DNA of 64,000 nt, taken from contig JAGGNK010003335.1 of the NCBI GenBank assembly GCA_017590115.1, positions 8,557,916 through 8,621,915 of the forward strand. Reading direction: 5' to 3'. Shown one piece after another: positions 1 through 11,478 of the stretch. Below the pieces are notes generated by a model. That model ran no database searches and was not told the DNA's origin. It saw only the letters and a list, made by a program, of their open reading frames with translations. The position numbers and the translations under genes were made by a program. Source of the DNA: Montifringilla adamsi (lineage: Eukaryota > Chordata > Aves > Passeriformes > Passeridae). How positions within the stretch are numbered: the stretch's first letter is position 1; the number at the start of each line of letters is the position of its first letter.

Positions 1-1721
1 TGCAGGAGGTCACAGCAGCCAAGGACTGCTTGCAGAGATGGTTGGCTTGAATCAATTTTTTCTGCATGTTTGCACATTGTGTTTGAGGACTTCAGCTACT
101 GAACTCTCAGCTTGCAGACAAAGTCTTACTATTAACACAAATTAAATTGGTCCAGATCCAGCCTTCAGAATCTCCTTCATCACATTTTTTCCCACTCTGC
201 TCAGAGATGATCCTGGAGACACTGCAGTTTCAAACTTGCACTGTGACACTCTCCATCTTGCTATCTGAGCTTCTGGCAGCCTAAATCCCCTGTTCAGTGA
301 AGCCTTGCCTCAAGCTTCCAGGGGAACGAGTTTGGCTCCTTTGAACCCAGTATCCTCACTTAAAACAAGCACATCTAAACACACTTATCATATTCCAGCA
401 CCAAAGTTCTCATACAGCACATATTTTTCTTCTACAAGCAACAAACTACATTCCTACTGCTATAAATACAGTATGTTCACTGGTTGCCTCCTTGGAAAAA
501 TGTCAGGTTCATTTGTCATGTCTTAACTTACATTAGGCAAGATTTCCAGTCCCAGAATTCGTATATATAATGTATACAAAAACAGATTGGAGAGGAAGGA
601 TTAAAGAAGCAAAATTATATCAAAGCAATTTAAGCTGATGCCATCCTGCCTGTATAGAGGAAAATGAATTTGAAATCCTGTTTCTTCTTAACTAATTTAC
701 ATTCTACATCAGTCACAGAAAAGGTGAGACAGGATCAGCAACTCAAGGAATCCAAGAAAACCAAGAAAATAAGCGCTGAACCCAAAGAGACAGCAACTGA
801 TCTTTTACTGTAAAGGGGAATACATGAAAAATTCAGACTTGATGATACTCTCCTTTTAAAGTTATTCTAACTACATTACACACACAGTTCTTCTGGTTAT
901 TAAATATTATATCCAGAAATTTGTAAATCTTTTTATGATAAATGCACAACTAAACATCAAGAAGGAACAAGCACTTACAAGTTCAACCGCACAGAGTGCA
1001 ATGCACACGCCATCCTACACCTGGGAGAAATACACTGAGAGCTTGACTGTCATGTGAAAAATATGTGATTTTGGTTTTTGCAAGTGAAAAAAGCACCATG
1101 GTTGTGCACATGTTCTTATGTATTTTTGGATACATTAAGCCTAATATTAACTAAGCAGCTAATGCCAGAACATAGTTTGGAATGCAGACCATAATTCAGG
1201 ATCCAGGGGGAAATGCTGCTGTACACTGTGTGCAGCAGGGAGTACTGATGGGAGTTTGGAGGAAATTAGATCTTCTAAGAAAATGAACAGAGAAACAATG
1301 TCTGCAATCAGTAGCTGAACTGATTGGACAGAGGAACAACTCATATAGGTGAGCTTTAGCTTCCAGGGTACGATGGCCTTTTGGAAATGAAAACTGTTGG
1401 TCAGAATGAATTCTCCTCTCTGAGAGGATGAAGGTGACACCCTGGGACAGGCTGTAAGACTAAGCAGAAAGGGATATTTGAACGCTGGATCCCAAGACAT
1501 AAAACAGTGCTTAAACACTGACATTTTCTGCAGATCATTGTGCCTGGTGTTGGCCCTTTTTTTGTGCTGGGAGATTCATGTGGCCCTGGAAGCTGCCAAA
1601 GAGCAGGACAACATCAGGTGCTCTCATTCCCCACTCTTCTTCTTGGATGGACATCACACCCCATGGCAGCATCCCCCCTACTTCTGTAGGGGTGTAGAAA
1701 GAAAGGCATTTGACCTTCAAA

Positions 1722-1795
1722 CACAGAATCATAGAATCTCCTGAGCTGGAAGGGCCCCCAGGACCATCAAAGCCCAACTCCTGGCTGCATGGCTG
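1722..1795 (-). mobile_element. CR1 LINE 3' end fragment
   Basis: Begins ACAGAATCATAGAATC and continues with the GAGCTGGAAGGG and CCAACTCCTG-type blocks of the CR1 3' end in reverse. That is the octamer-like tail followed by the conserved 3' UTR hairpin region. CR1 is the dominant LINE of birds and is usually 5'-truncated, as here. It is short and diverged, so an old copy. Confidence 0.8.
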
Positions 1796-2164
1796 AACGC
1801 TCTTTTTCTCATTTTAATCTTGGACTACACTGAAATTTCTCTTTTCTTTTAGTGCTGAGACACCCTTCAATTATTTTTTAACAGAATTATTAGGAAAGAA
1901 TGTATGTTTGAGCTGTAAAATAATTTTATATTTTTGCATACTGCATGTCCTACACAGTCTTTGATTTAGCCAACATATTGTCATGAAATAAAATAAAATA
2001 AGGAGGAGAATGGCTGTTTCAGACTTTAAGAAGAAATTTCATTTAGATGGCAAGGCAGAGTTCCTACAGCAATCCACATCTCAAGTCATCTGCCTAGTAA
2101 TATGACCACAGCTATAAATGATTCATTAAGAAATATGTGGGGCTCCTGAAAGTCTCCACCACAT

Positions 2165-2325
2165 ATTTCCTTACTGCTTTGAGCAAGACATTTAACCTCT
2201 TTACTTCCATTTCTCCACCTCTGAACCAGCATAACAACAGTCTTGCAGGATAATTGCAAGGCCTGATTTGGGTTTGTTTTTTTTTTTTTTTGGTCAAAAT
2301 GCTTTGAACATGAAAAGCTCAAGAT
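2165..2325 (+). mobile_element. MIR-like SINE remnant
   Basis: Contains a diverged MIR core: CTTTGAGCAAGACATTTAAC, CTCTTTACTTCC, then CCACCTCTGAA and CTTGCAGGATAATTGCAAGG. The 3' part after a T15 run, ATGCTTTGAACATGAAAAGC, resembles the MIR tail. The order of blocks matches the family. Percent identity cannot be stated without alignment. Confidence 0.6.
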
Positions 2326-2483
2326 GAATTGCCTAATGCATTTTTTTCTGATTCTACTCAGAACACCCTCAAAAAGCCACCATGAAAGGGAGATTGCTTT
2401 TAGTCATCAACTCAACAGCAGTGTTGGGCACAGCCAAGCAAGCAATAGGGCAGCAAACAAGGCAGCAGAGGTTTGCCCACATC

Positions 2484-2516
2484 CTTCACCTTCACCCTTC
2501 ACCTTCACCCTTCACC
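2484..2516. repeat. 13-base tandem repeat, 2.5 copies
   Basis: CTTCACCTTCACC repeated perfectly, with a third partial copy. The unit itself is a six/seven-base doublet (CTTCACC + TTCACC), so it is a small minisatellite that grew by slippage. Confidence 0.9.
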
Positions 2517-3879
2517 AGTCCTGTTCTTTTCCACAGCTGCCATCACCCCTGTGCCAGCCCATCATGCCAAGACCACTGTCAGACAACCACCAAGCTTGTG
2601 ATGACAACAGAGAGCATTCAGGTTCCTGCAATTTCCTGCAGAATGCCTCTGGATGACTAAGATAGAAATGCTGTATTGTTTGAGGACACCTGTGCCTTCC
2701 CTTCGACTGGAAGGGCTTCAGAAAATCCTTGCACAGTCATCATCTGGGCATTTACTCCACAAGATGTGAAAAGAGATTTTAAGCCTTTCAATTGCCCATT
2801 CCCCCAAAAGTTCTGAACAGAATCACAGCAGGTGCTTTCATAAGCTAAGAGCTTAAAAGTAGTTGCTATTGCAGTGTTTTTCTGTCCTATACTGCTCACC
2901 ACCCATCCCAGGAATGTTGTACTTCCAGGCATTATGGATTAGCAGTGATCACCCTGCACGACCACCCTGCAGCCACATACACACTGTGCAATCCATAACC
3001 AGGCATGGAATTGCTCATCTCCATGGAAAGGAAGTCCAGTTCCTGAAAAGTTGCTAAGCCCTTACCTCTTCCTCTCCTCTTCTGGGACTTTTAGCTTGAA
3101 ACTAAGCTGAATATAGGAATATTGATGATGGCAGCTGTGATTGTGTCCTGTGACTAATGAAAATACAAATTAATAGAAAAAGTGTTTGCCTTTGAAATAC
3201 ACCAAATTGTAGCAAAGAGCTTACAATATCCCACTATTTCCCCAAGTGGGACACCTCCAGGCCTTCCTTGCAAGGGCTTTCAGATCCCAGCTGCAAATTA
3301 CTCAAGTCAAGCACTGCTTGGCACTCATTAATATGCATTAAAGACTAGAGCAGAAAACACTTAATCAAAAGGAAACGGCAGTTCAGAGAATCAAAACCTC
3401 TGCTAAGGTTAGCAAGATGGTTATTTAGAAGTGAAAGCCACACAGAAAAAAATTTACAAGGAAGACTGAGAGTGAATGTCCTGTCTAATTATCACACGAA
3501 TTACACTGACAAGCTACAAATGAGTCCATTTGCGGATCACATGGAGTTGGGGTCTAGAGTTCCAGTAATCACTTTTGAGGGTAACAGGGCTTCTGCAAAT
3601 CCCTGGAGACCTCCTCCCAAGGCCTTCAGGGACCACAGGATCTACATGTACTGGCAATGGCCACAGCCACATGGGCTTTCTGCCCAGGTTAGTGACACTA
3701 ATCCCGTCCCACATGATGGAGATCTCCTCTCCAGCCCAGGAGACCTGCCTGAGCTTTGCCACCACAGCACAGAGCTCAGCTGAACAGCAGGTTTCTTCTC
3801 ATGTCTCCTCAACACCCCCAGCCCCTCCTGCATTTCCAAAGACATTCTTCAGAAGCCTAATTTGACAGAAAAACTGCCT

Positions 3880-4290
3880 GGCATATTTAGATCTACAGAA
3901 AACTCCAGGTTTTGGAGCGTTAGCTCCTGTGGATAATTAAATGTCTCTCTGGCTCTGCACTTGGTGAGCGACTTAATTGTCTCCTCATTGCATTCAGCTC
4001 ACAGCTCCTTGTTCTGGGCTGTAATGAAGTAACCCATCCAGCGGCTGCTTCAGGACTCCAGAGCCTCAGCCCATCCTGAAACCAGGAGTTTAATTAATGC
4101 TCATTTTCTTCCTCATTAGTACAGATTTACAAAGCTTCTCATTGCCATAAAAAGGCAGATTTATGTCCCAATCTTCGAGCACATGGTACAGATAGGAAGA
4201 TAAAATTAAATGCAAACAAACCTGAAATTAATATTTTTTAAAAATCCACATAACTGGTTAATTAATTAGATCAGTAACCTAGAAAAACAG
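3880..4290. promoter_or_regulatory. Candidate intronic regulatory element
   Basis: No reading frame here is protein-like, yet the stretch is non-repetitive and carries an unusual density of homeodomain-type TAAT/ATTA cores. These include GATAATTAAATG, ACTTAATTGTC, GTAATGAAG, GTTTAATTAATGC, CATTAGTAC, AAATTAATATT and GTTAATTAATTAG. Mixed with ordinary-GC sequence, this pattern resembles conserved enhancers in large introns. Conservation cannot be tested here. Confidence 0.25.
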
Positions 4291-5139
4291 TGTTTCAGAA
4301 ACTCTTAGAAATAGCATTTCTGTAAATAGAGAAAGATCTAGTTTTTTGAATATTTGATTCTGAAAGAGGTAACTAGCCAAACTACATACCTGCACATGAA
4401 CAAATCCCAAATACAGTCTTGAAATACAGGCTATTTTCTTGAGACAAAAGTGACATACAAACTATCTGATATTTACCCTCAGTGCCTGGATTATGAGCTG
4501 CACTCCCTGCAATGCCAGTGAACACTCCAGATGGAAACTGGCAATATGTGATTCTCCCAACAATCAATTCACAGAGAATCTGAGAAAGACTTGCATTTAA
4601 ATGTAGAGTTGCCAAAAATACTCTGTAGATGACTTGAAAGGGAAAATATTTGTATTTTCAGGAAAAGATATTGGACAAAGTCTTATGCCATGTTTATATT
4701 GATGTGCTTTTACCTAAAAACATATTTCTCTACATTTGACCAAAGTGGAACTAGCAGAGCAGGGAATTTGCAAGCAAATCCCACATGTTACTTTCATGAT
4801 CCTTCTCTAGGTCTTAGAGCCACAGGAACATGCTTTTTCACACAATAACAGATGTGTCCTCCCAACATGAAAGCCAGGTACAGAAATACTCTTTGCTCAG
4901 TTGCAATGGAATGGACCTGGTGCACCAGGAGCTCCAGTGACTGGAGCAAGTTCACCCAGGGAATCTGTGGCAGAGCTATGGACATGGCACAGACCTTCCA
5001 AACTCACCCCTGCCCATGTGGGACCTCTCTATACTTTCCCTTGTGCAATGTGTTCATTCCCAATCACGCAGTACATTGATTCAGGAATAGATGAGTTTGG
5101 AATTTTACTTCCATTCAACTTAATTCATGTAGATAATGC

Positions 5140-5156
5140 AAAAAAAAAAAAAAAAA
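5140..5156 (+). repeat. A17 homopolymer
   Basis: Seventeen consecutive A followed by an A/C-rich stretch. Confidence 0.9.
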
Positions 5157-5589
5157 CCAAACCCCAAAACGTTCTTATGTCATATTTGCATCTGATTCTT
5201 TGAGAACATTCCTCCAACTAGTGAAGCATTGCAGAGGAAGAATTGTGCAGTGCTGCAAATTCATCCTTCTTTACAGTGAAAGGAGGAACTGAAGGAATTG
5301 TGGCAAATATTTGGACCATACTGGCACTTACTGTGCTGCACTCTCCTGCTGCTCTCAATCTACACTGATCTATTCAGGCCCAGACCGGATGGGGAAGAAA
5401 GTTTCTAACTGATCATATATACTTTTGTCAGCTTTTTTTTCAAAATGGTTTGCAGTTAAGTCATGTTATTTTCACATTTTCTCAAGAAAAATAGGGGGTG
5501 AATGATTATTGGTACACATAAGAATTACACAGCCAGACTGACAGAGAGGCAGCTCCTTCTGGGTCACCCTGTGGAAGATGTGTGTCCCT

Positions 5590-5675
5590 TAGGGCCCCCA
5601 TTTATTCTCTGCATGGGGGTAAGGTCACATTTTCAGTGCACTTTGAGATCTACTAATGAATAGCACCATACAGGA
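5590..5675 (+). mobile_element. MIR-like SINE 3' part
   Basis: The segment CACTTTGAGATCTACTAATG followed by AATAGCACCATA matches the tail of MIR-type CORE-SINEs in order and spacing. Upstream, the CCCCCATTTATTCTCTGCAT stretch corresponds loosely to the region before the tail. The 5' half is not recognisable. Confidence 0.5.
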
Positions 5676-6223
5676 ACTACTGCTACTAAGAGCTCTTTCA
5701 TGACAGGCTGCTTTCTACAGTCCTTGTTGCTCAAGGGAGGATGGGTATCCATCCATTCATGCATCTACAGACTTCCCCTGCCGGCAAAAATAAAATTTTG
5801 TCCCCAGAGCCCAGCTTAGTCACTACACAATTGCAGGTGTGATTGATAACAGCAGGGGGACAAATCTGAGCCAATATAGCCTGAAGTTAAGAGAGCTGCA
5901 TTAGTTTATAGCAGATGGGAATTTGGATCCAAATCTTGCAGTTTTATGGTATAATTCATTTTAGGAGCTCAGAAGGGTTTTCTGTGGTTTTCAAGGGACA
6001 CAACAGTGAGACAGACTGTGTCTCATTCTCAGTGAACCATCGAGAAAACAGACACAATTAAACTGATTTCACAAAGCAATGCCAACAGATTTCAAGACAA
6101 AGGCCCTGGCCAAAGGGCCTGGCTTTCTCCAGTGAGCAATGCTAAAAACGCTGCTTTCAACTCCTCTGCCTTTACAAGAAATTACCAAATTCTCACCTCT
6201 GTCACTCAGCGCCTGCCCAGGGC

Positions 6224-6241
6224 CAGCAGCAGCAGCAGCAG
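6224..6241. repeat. (CAG)6 microsatellite
   Basis: Six uninterrupted CAG triplets in a locally C-rich intronic stretch. They lie in an open frame with no recognisable domain, so there is no sign that they are translated. Confidence 0.9.
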
Positions 6242-7157
6242 ACCAGGCACAGCCCCAAGCACTTCCCTCCAGTAAATCTCCTGCCTCTGTCCTCCACGAC
6301 CTGCCCTGCCCTAGCAGCCACTCCCCTAAGAAATCCTCAGAGAACCCAAGAGATAAATCTCATTTTCAACAAGTTTAGGTAATATACAAACCCAGAACCT
6401 TCGGTATTTGCCACAGATCCTCCTTTTGCAGAGCACAGCCTGCAAAAGCGCAAAGGGCTCTGAAGCAGGCAAATTCAGAGCGGATCTCCCTGCAGCTGCT
6501 GTACGGGGAATAGCCTGGCACCTCTGCCAGGCTGGCTTCCACCCTTCAGACACCTCCACCAGCCTCATCTCCAACGAGCCCACCTGCAAAAGTGTTACAA
6601 TTGGGTAGCTTTTCAGAGATAAGCAGTTCCTTTAGCTAAAATAATGCATAAGCAAGAACATTTTGGAAATTCTCTAGGCTTGATGCCCACAGGTACGTGT
6701 ATTTCCGAGTGGGAAAGAGGTGAGTTATTAAATAGCTGTTAAGAATGAAAATGATAAATGTGGCAGATCTTGCAGACTCAGGGGATTGTAAACTTGATTG
6801 CTGTTGTTGCAAGCAGGGAATAGTAATTGCAGTGCCCTGAAACAGAGTTTCTCAACTTTAATCTTTCAGGGAGGAAAAACATGAATATCAAGTCCATGAA
6901 TTTGCTAACAGCAAGATTCAAAAAGATTAACTTTCCCAATTTTGACACACAGAACAATTTGAAATAAGGCATTTCTGAGGACATGGACAAAACACATAGT
7001 TGAGTCCTACCCTCAGCAATAAAACTTAATTGACATTCTGCAAGAAAACGAAACAAGTCCAACTGAAAAGCTCCTCATCTCAAACCCTTACAAAATGGGA
7101 CAGTTGCTACACAAGTTTCTTTTCAAAAATATATTTGCTTAAGGCACAAATCACCAC

Positions 7158-7212
7158 CCACTTAAGTCAATGGGTGTCACGTTCACAAGTCTCAAGGTCA
7201 GAATTTATAAAT
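7158..7212. repeat. Possible fragment of the same AAGTCAATG-type repeat
   Basis: CCCACTTAAGTCAATGGGTG followed by AAGTCTCAAGGTCAGAATTT is reminiscent of the reptile/bird repeat motif noted near 46.1 kb. It is short and unpaired, so this is a weak call. Confidence 0.3.
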
Positions 7213-9199
7213 GGATTTGTAAGTACTAAAGCAGTTTAGTCTCATATTCTATATAAGGCAGGCCAAAGACTTTTTATCAAAGCATCACTGCAGCCTCCCA
7301 AAAATTGTCTGCAGCAGGGCTGGAACAGATCCATTAATGGGTAGGAAACAGAGTCCAGGGCTTTGCTATGGTAAACAAGATCAAAAGATCCAGACCACAG
7401 AAAACTGCAGGAAAAGGTTTACTGTATTAAAAAACAAAAAAAAAAAAGTTTAATATATTAAATTAATCTGAGTAAAAATTCAGCATTTAAAGTAATTTTA
7501 AATCAGCTTATAAAAGTCCTGACTCTTTTCTTAGGAAGATGTTCTGCAGCAGCATTGCACACCCAGAGGAGCATGTGAACTGCAGAGCCCCAGCTGCAGG
7601 GCAGCAGGAGCCAGCCCTGGCCCCAGACATTCCCATCTCCAGCTGCTCCCAGTGCCACCCCACCCTCTGTGGCACAGCAGCCCCAGTGCCCACACAGCCC
7701 CAGCGTGGGCAGGTTCAGGGAGCTCACCCCAAAATCCCCACCCTGGGAAGCCCCTTGGCAGAGCCCAGTGCCCCCGGGCTGCAGCCTCTGACATTTGCTA
7801 CCACAAGGAAAGACCCCCAGCAGGTAAAATCTCCCAGCTGGGAGAGAGCTTCTTGTCTCACACACACTTCATACTGTTCCATGCTAAAGCTCATCACCCA
7901 AAGCCTGGATTTGGACAGGTCTGGATTCGTGGCTTGGAAATCAGACAGGGTCCTTCTCTGCTAAATGCCAGCTTCACTCTAACACGATGTTCATAAGGGC
8001 GCAGGAAAGCAAAAGTAACAAAAGGTTGCTGCAAATGGGGCTTGTTTTTCTTTCCACATCCTATAGCCAGGCTTATTTTAACCTTCTTTCTCTTGCCCTG
8101 CATTGGAGAAATGGACCTGGAAAGCAGTTTTTCAAATGAGAGCATGAAAACCTAATGAGAGATGAGCTTTCAATTTTATACTGCACTCAGCTGTAGGCTC
8201 CCAGTACAAGATGTCAACAAAGTGCAAGATACAGTACAAAAACTAAAATAATTAATCCCTGGAGGAACAGGCTTATTAAGAAGGATTAAATCAAAGAATT
8301 AATGTGCACTATTTGTCTGTGTGACAAAGACGAGGGGAGGCATATGATAACTCTCCAAGATCTGAAAGCATAGAAAGAATAAGAATTGCTGATGAGAAAA
8401 GCTTGGACATACCAGGAAACAAACAAAAAAAAAAAGAAACTCTGACACGAAATGTTAGCCTGCAATATTATAGGCAGTCTTATGCAAAAAAACCAGCTCA
8501 AAATTTGTCCTTAAAAATCTTTAAACACCTTATTTTTTACACTGCACTAGTACCTACAGTTCAAGGACCAAGGTTTAGGCATTGCACAATAACAAAGACA
8601 TTTTAGCAGACTTCTGCAGAGGAAAAAATAAAGAATATCAGCTGAGTCCAAAACAGGCTCAGGGAGCTCAGCAGTAGCTGGTGATCTACATCCTTTGAAA
8701 AGCAAAATCAAACATGAGTTAGGTTCAGACACTGAAGACAATCACCTGCTACTGGCTGGTTTTGAAGACAAGGTAAGGCCTCACATCTGGTCAAACAGAG
8801 TGTGGCTCCTGCAATTTTCTTTCCCTCTTTTTGATCACCTCCATTTTTTATGGTTTTCACTATTTGTGTTTTTCCAGATATTTTTCTCCTCTCCTCCCTC
8901 CACAGCTGCAGCTACTAATAAAACAATTTAATATTGTGCAAATCAAAGAATAAGAATGTTCCTTCTGTTGCTTAGACTATGGCTCCAGTAACCATAAACT
9001 TTTCACCATACTCCAGGAAGCACAAAAGGACTTAAATATCACACACAAAAATTTAAAGGACAAAACCACAGTTAGATAATAACTGTAGAAAGCTGAAAAT
9101 GTAGCAAGTGTTGCAGTAGAAGGTAGACTGGTAGTAGTGTTTTATTTTGGAAAAGCACCTATACTCTTAGGCAAAAGTTAAAAGAAAAGTGTCTGTTTC

Positions 9200-9228
9200 C
9201 CAAAAAAAAAAAAATAAATAAATAAAAA
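9200..9228 (+). repeat. A-rich / (AAAT)n tract
   Basis: An A run followed by three TAAA units and a further A run. A similar AAATAAATAAAT tract is at about 28412-28428. Confidence 0.8.
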
Positions 9229-10486
9229 ATTAATATCCAGCAGCAGTCAAGTAGCTGGAAGTTGGACACAACACACACTGAGTCAAATGGAGCCTGTAAA
9301 GGAACATGAGAGAGTATGGAAAATAAAGGCAAAGCAAGAAGCATAAGTCAGCCTGTAAATCTTTCAGAACTAGTAGAAATCAAATTACACACCATATGTC
9401 AGTGGGCTAATATATTCACACCAGCAGAGCGGGGTTAGCACCACCACACATTCTGGTAAGTTTACAACTGGTGTGTGTTTATTTGGACAATACTATTACT
9501 ATAGAAGATATTAAGCAAGTTCTTCAAGAGGTGGGGTGGTTTCCATAATTTACACGTCTACTATAAAATGATGTGGCTTTCTTACTTAAAGTTGCCTTTA
9601 AAATCTCATGGGATGGTTTTATAATGAAACAGACATTATTAATTTAGATTACTAGGGAGAGAGAAAAAAAAATAAATTTGTAGTTCTTGAGCCAACAGCA
9701 GTGCATAAAAACTTCTCATGGTCAGTTGTCCAAGAAGAGTTACAAGAACTACCAGCTGGGAATATGGGTCAGAGGAAATACTTTAGTAAGGGTGCCAGTT
9801 ATCTACCTCCATAAATGCAAAAATCATTATTAGTTTTCAAAACAAATTGTCAGATAATCTGTACCTACACCCCCACTCACTCTAAAGTCAATTATTGCAT
9901 TGTGTATTTAAGTCCTGTCTAGAGAGGACCAAACATCCAGCCCAGGGCAAAACAGCTGAGGGCACCAAGGGTGCTGCTGAGGGTACCCAGCAGTGACACA
10001 GCCAGAGCCTGACAGGAAACATTCCTCATCCAGAAAACAGAGGTTCCAACCAACCCATGCTTATCCCAGACCAGACAGGTGAACCTACGCACTGGCAGTG
10101 AGTGGTGGCCGTGTGACCAGTGAGCCACTGAGCTTCACAACGAATTTCCAAGTGTTTTTGAAAAATTACAAAGGAGGTCAACATAGTCCTTGCACTTCCA
10201 CTTTGAATTTGCTGCTAGCTACACAATTTAGATTAGAGACAGCAGTATCAGGAGCCCTAGAGACAGAACCTAGGAAGATCAAGAAGTGAATGCACAGGAA
10301 CTGTCAAATGGAAGATAACACTGACAAAAAACTAAAATTCTTTGTTAGAAACATTTAACCAACCTACACACAAGTCCTAAATTAGCTACTTCCAACTCAC
10401 GTGAGGGATGGACAACTATTGCAACAAGTTCAATAAATATTTCCTTTCACTTCGCTCTACAAGTTCAATCAGCACCAAAACAGAAC

Positions 10487-10500
10487 AAAAAAAAAAAAAA
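10487..10500 (+). repeat. A14 homopolymer
   Basis: Fourteen consecutive A in AT-rich sequence. No retroposon body is recognised upstream. Confidence 0.85.
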
Positions 10501-11360
10501 GTTTAAATATGGGATAAAAAAAGACAAGACAGATGGCATTGTTTTGTTGTTACACAAGTCAGTCCTATAACTGCACTGAAAACATGGGATGCAGGATGCC
10601 TGCAAATACAACCTAACTGACATGTTTCAAAGAAGTTGAATGGGAGTGGCCAGGATCTCAAACCCATCCTCATTTCAGCAGGGAGGCTGAAAACATTAAA
10701 TATTTGTTTTAACATGAATGAGAAGGACAGAGAAACACAATTAATGGTGTAATAAGGACTACCTGAAAGTCATCTCTTCATTTCACAATAGAGTATCAAT
10801 TAGATTAAATAGTCTTTCTCCTATCTCCTTCTGCCTAAAACAAATCACAGAGTAACTCTAGAGTTTTTATTCTCCAGCTGACATTTTATTGCAAATTAAA
10901 GACCTTTAATACAAACAGTGAGGAGCCTCAGAAGCTCCCGGGTGCCCCAGAAAGAACAGAAGCAGGTCTGGACTTCCTGATTTTGGACTCCTGCCAGACC
11001 AAAAGACTTTATTAAATGAAAATGCCCAGAGGATCCTAAAGAGAAAATCTCTTTTAGTTTATTTGTATAACTAGTGATATTGCTTCATATTTATGGGCTG
11101 AGTTTGTGCTAGTAACATTTTGTTTTTTCAAGTCAGTGTTCCAGATGACCCGGGTTTCACAGGACTTACACCTACTGTGACAGTTTTACAACCTGTTGTA
11201 GCTGCCCCACACAACACAGCCAAAGCCAAGCTGCTCTTTTGGTAACACTGTCAGGTTTCCAGCTCTCCTTCAACAGGTTTCAAATTCTATTTAGGTCCCT
11301 CATCTCTATGGTAACTGCCAACTCCACGGAGCCTCACAGCATCATGCTGGAGGAAAGCAA

Positions 11361-11478
11361 TCCCCAAAATGAGAGGAGGGTAGCTGGATGACTTGCCCAA
11401 GGACATGTAGGAGCTCTGTGGCAGAGATGGGAAACCAAATATCCTGAAGACCAAGTCCAGAGCATGATCCACAAGGTG
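11361..11478 (-). mobile_element. MIR-like SINE, best preserved copy
   Basis: Read on the plus strand it shows the reverse of MIR: GATGACTTGCCCAAGGACAT, then CTGTGGCAGAGATGGGAAAC, TCCTGAAGACCAAGTCCAG and AGCATGATCCACAAGG. These are the recognisable consecutive blocks of the CORE-SINE from centre to 5' end. It is the clearest of four copies in the window. Confidence 0.75.

Larger units (their letters stand above)
1796..5589. other. Intron segment without gene
   Basis: Apart from the MIR remnant at 2165, the 13-base tandem repeat, the A17 run and the TAAT-rich candidate element at 3.9-4.3 kb, I see only unique AT-rich sequence. The first 1.7 kb of the window, before the CR1 fragment, is likewise featureless. 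Confidence 0.55.
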
